From Flavobacterium aquatile LMG 4008 = ATCC 11947 (lineage in GTDB: Bacteria > Bacteroidota > Bacteroidia > Flavobacteriales > Flavobacteriaceae), in assembly GCF_000757385.1 (NCBI RefSeq), contig NZ_JRHH01000003.1:558001-622000 (forward strand): DNA of 64,000 nucleotides, written 5' to 3'. The notes under the pieces were generated by a model that searched no databases, was not told the DNA's origin, and was given only the letters and a program-made list of their open reading frames with translations. The position numbers and the translations under genes were made by a program. Positions 62,531 to 64,000 of this stretch are shown piece by piece; the stretch's first letter is position 1; every line of letters begins with the position of its first letter.

Positions 62531-63067
62531 TTAATTCGATTTTTGATAATAATGATTGTTGACTAATTCTTTTAATTTGGTTTTAGCCACATTCAATTGT
62601 GATTTTGACGTTCCTTCCGATATTTTCAACATTTCTGCAATTTCTTTATGACCATAACCTTCAATTACAAATAAGTTAAAAATTGTTTTGCATCCATCAG
62701 GAATAAAATTGAGTAAATTGAGTAAATCTTCTTCTTCAAGATTGGTTTCTGGCAACGTTTCTGGCTGCAATTGAATACTCGCTTCTTCAATGTATATATT
62801 AAAATTTATTTTTCTTTTCAATTGATGAAGACATTGATTTACAGTTATTTTTCGTGCCCAAGCTTCAAAAGCTCCGAGTTCTTTGAGTTGTTCCATTTTT
62901 GTAAAAATAGTATAGAACGCATCGGCCAATACTTCCTCAATTTCTTCTTCCTTTTTTAAATACCGTTTGCAGGTGCGATACAACTTAGGCGACATGTATT
63001 CATAAACGTGTCGTTGCGCTTCGCGTTGCATTTTTCGGCAGTTAATTAATATGGTTTCGTTTATCAC
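62531..63067 (-). CDS. ECF-type RNA polymerase sigma-70 factor
   Basis: 178 residues. Sigma2 about 18-85 with CKRYLKKEEEIEEVLADAFYTIFTKMEQL; sigma4 about 120-170 with NLFVIEGYGHKEIAEMLKISEGTSKSQLNVAKTKL, the helix-turn-helix recognising -35. Region 3 is missing, as in ECF factors. It is co-transcribed with the membrane protein at 61578. The target promoter is unknown; a self-controlling pair is typical. Confidence 0.93.
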   Translation of the reverse strand: MINETILINCRKMQREAQRHVYEYMSPKLYRTCKRYLKKEEEIEEVLADAFYTIFTKMEQLKELGAFEAWARKITVNQCLHQLKRKINFNIYIEEASIQLQPETLPETNLEEEDLLNLLNFIPDGCKTIFNLFVIEGYGHKEIAEMLKISEGTSKSQLNVAKTKLKELVNNHYYQKSN

Positions 63068-63139
63068 AATTAAAGGTCTTTATTGTATAGAGTACATTTT
63101 TTATAAAAAGGTTGGGAAGAGCAGAAAATAAATGTAAAA

Positions 63140-63168
63140 AAAAAGCTTACCATAACGATAAGCTTTTA
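63140..63168 (-). terminator. Terminator of the T9SS-secreted protein gene
   Basis: AAAAGCTTA / TAAGCTTTT hairpin, with an A-run on the left giving a T-run on the minus strand. Confidence 0.85.
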
Positions 63169-63197
63169 ATTATTAAGTGTAAAGATATTTTATTTTT

Positions 63198-64000
63198 TTA
63201 GAAATTTGACTTTCAAATCATTATTTATGATGGCAAGGTAAGTGCCTGATTGTAATTGATTAACGTTAATAGTTGGTTCTTGTGTTGGATCTAGATTTTT
63301 ATCTAAAATTACTCTTCCATACAGATCTACTATTTTTATATTTTGAATTTCGGATATTCCTGAAAAATTTAAAATACTTGAAGTTGGGTTTGGATAAACT
63401 ACACTTTTATTCTCATCAAATGCTGTTGTGATTAATGTAGCACTTCCCCAATTGGAAGAATTTCCTGTTAAAGCAAAGTTGGTTAATGTTCCGTTGGCGG
63501 TGGCTTTTTCGTCAATTAATGAGGTTAATCCTGGATTGCTTCCGTAAGGAATTCCTTGATTGAATTTGTAGTATAATTTTAAATTAGTTTCTCCTGATGG
63601 ATTTGCAATTTCACCACTATTTGTGATAATTGTACTAATTTCGGAAGGAGATAGGCCTTTATTCCATAGACTTACTTCATCAATGTATCCATTGTGATAC
63701 CAATTGAAAGTTTGAAATTGAACTAATCCAATTTTGAAAGTTGATGCATTTGATGCAGGAACAGAACCTGATGCAGCAACTGACCCAACTTCTGTTGTGC
63801 CATTATAAAGTTTTAAAGTTGAGCCATTGTAAACTAAGAAAAAATGACTCCATTGATTTAAAACTAATCCGTTGTAAGTAATTGAAAAAGCGGTTCCGCT
63901 TGAGTTTCTAAATCGGGCTTCTAATTGATTACTAGTTAGTTGAATTAGGTAGAAGTCAAAGTTAGTTTCGTTTCTATAACCTGCAAATCCGTCAAATAAT
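63198..64000 (-). CDS. LamG domain protein with T9SS type A sorting domain (partial, N-terminus off the right edge)
   Basis: 267 codons are visible on the minus strand up to the stop TAA at 63198-63200; the N-terminus lies beyond the window. A LamG-like fold covers the visible N-terminal 160 residues (SHFFLVYNGSTLKLYNG, YIDEVSLWNKGLSPSEI, LKLYYKFNQG). The C-terminal 75 residues form a type IX secretion signal: VVYPNPTSSILNF, KIVDLYGRVIL, INVNQLQSGTYLAII and a final Lys-rich KVKFLKK. It is exported across the outer membrane by T9SS and probably carbohydrate-binding; no catalytic domain visible. Confidence 0.9.

Overview
The window looks like chromosome of a Bacteroidota bacterium, most likely a Flavobacterium or close relative (Flavobacteriaceae). 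Evidence: AT-rich DNA; genes without Shine-Dalgarno sequences; repeated matches to the Bacteroidota -7 promoter element TAnnTTTG just upstream of start codons; a type IX secretion (T9SS) sorting domain at the right end; many lipoproteins of the LxxC type; and Flavobacteria-typical families such as CCC-motif protein, DUF6048/DUF6452, DUF4293 and a Rho factor with an Asn/Gln-rich insertion. No rRNA, phage, complete insertion sequence or CRISPR array was seen. One tRNA (Pro, UGG) is present.

Layout. 1-17.6 kb is mostly housekeeping: PH-domain protein, ZIP metal transporter, methyltransferases, rlmD with DUF6452 and DUF6048, OsmC, DUF1003, ornithine aminotransferase, a Smr protein, a NifS-like cysteine desulfurase and KatG. 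Within it, 3516-3927 is a self-contained unit: a four-helix-bundle (S23/IVS) gene fitted between 31-bp near-perfect terminal inverted repeats.

17.7-27.0 kb is an accessory region and the most interesting part. Small, mostly unknown genes, nearly all on the minus strand, alternate with about 130-bp imperfect palindromes (five full, two partial) whose ends, orientation and tight spacing to start and stop codons closely resemble integron attC sites. No integrase is in the window, so it reads as an integrase-less cassette array (CALIN-like). Cassettes carry a DUF1963 protein, a DUF1905 protein, lipoproteins, a CPBP protease, a two-gene unit with a zinc-ribbon protein, and a ParDE toxin-antitoxin pair. 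Interrupting the array is a separate unit: an XRE-type regulator, ten exactly 21-bp-phased palindromic sites, and a divergent GC-rich gene of unknown function. A 39-codon fragment of the same regulator recurs 4.3 kb away.

27.2-44 kb: a lipoprotein divergent from a membrane-tethered winged-helix regulator, an M28 peptidase, an AraC regulator, a lipoprotein alpha-amylase, lpdA, an ABC exporter with truA, rho and trxB. 44-64 kb: an envelope-type operon (DUF4870, PadR, PspC, GIN), grpE-dnaJ, a Nat-type ABC exporter, a sigma-54 activator lacking its DNA-binding domain, a one-domain DEAD-box protein, an MFS transporter, an ABC-F ATPase, a soluble PAS histidine kinase, an ECF sigma factor with a probable membrane anti-sigma partner, and the 3' part of a LamG/T9SS secreted protein.

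Several dispersed repeat families lie between genes: four copies of an element ending in ATCAGGGCTA, three TGTCATT-type repeats, and a family of terminators sharing the stem AAATCCG/CGGATTT. All functional calls rest on reading motifs by eye; no database search was run.
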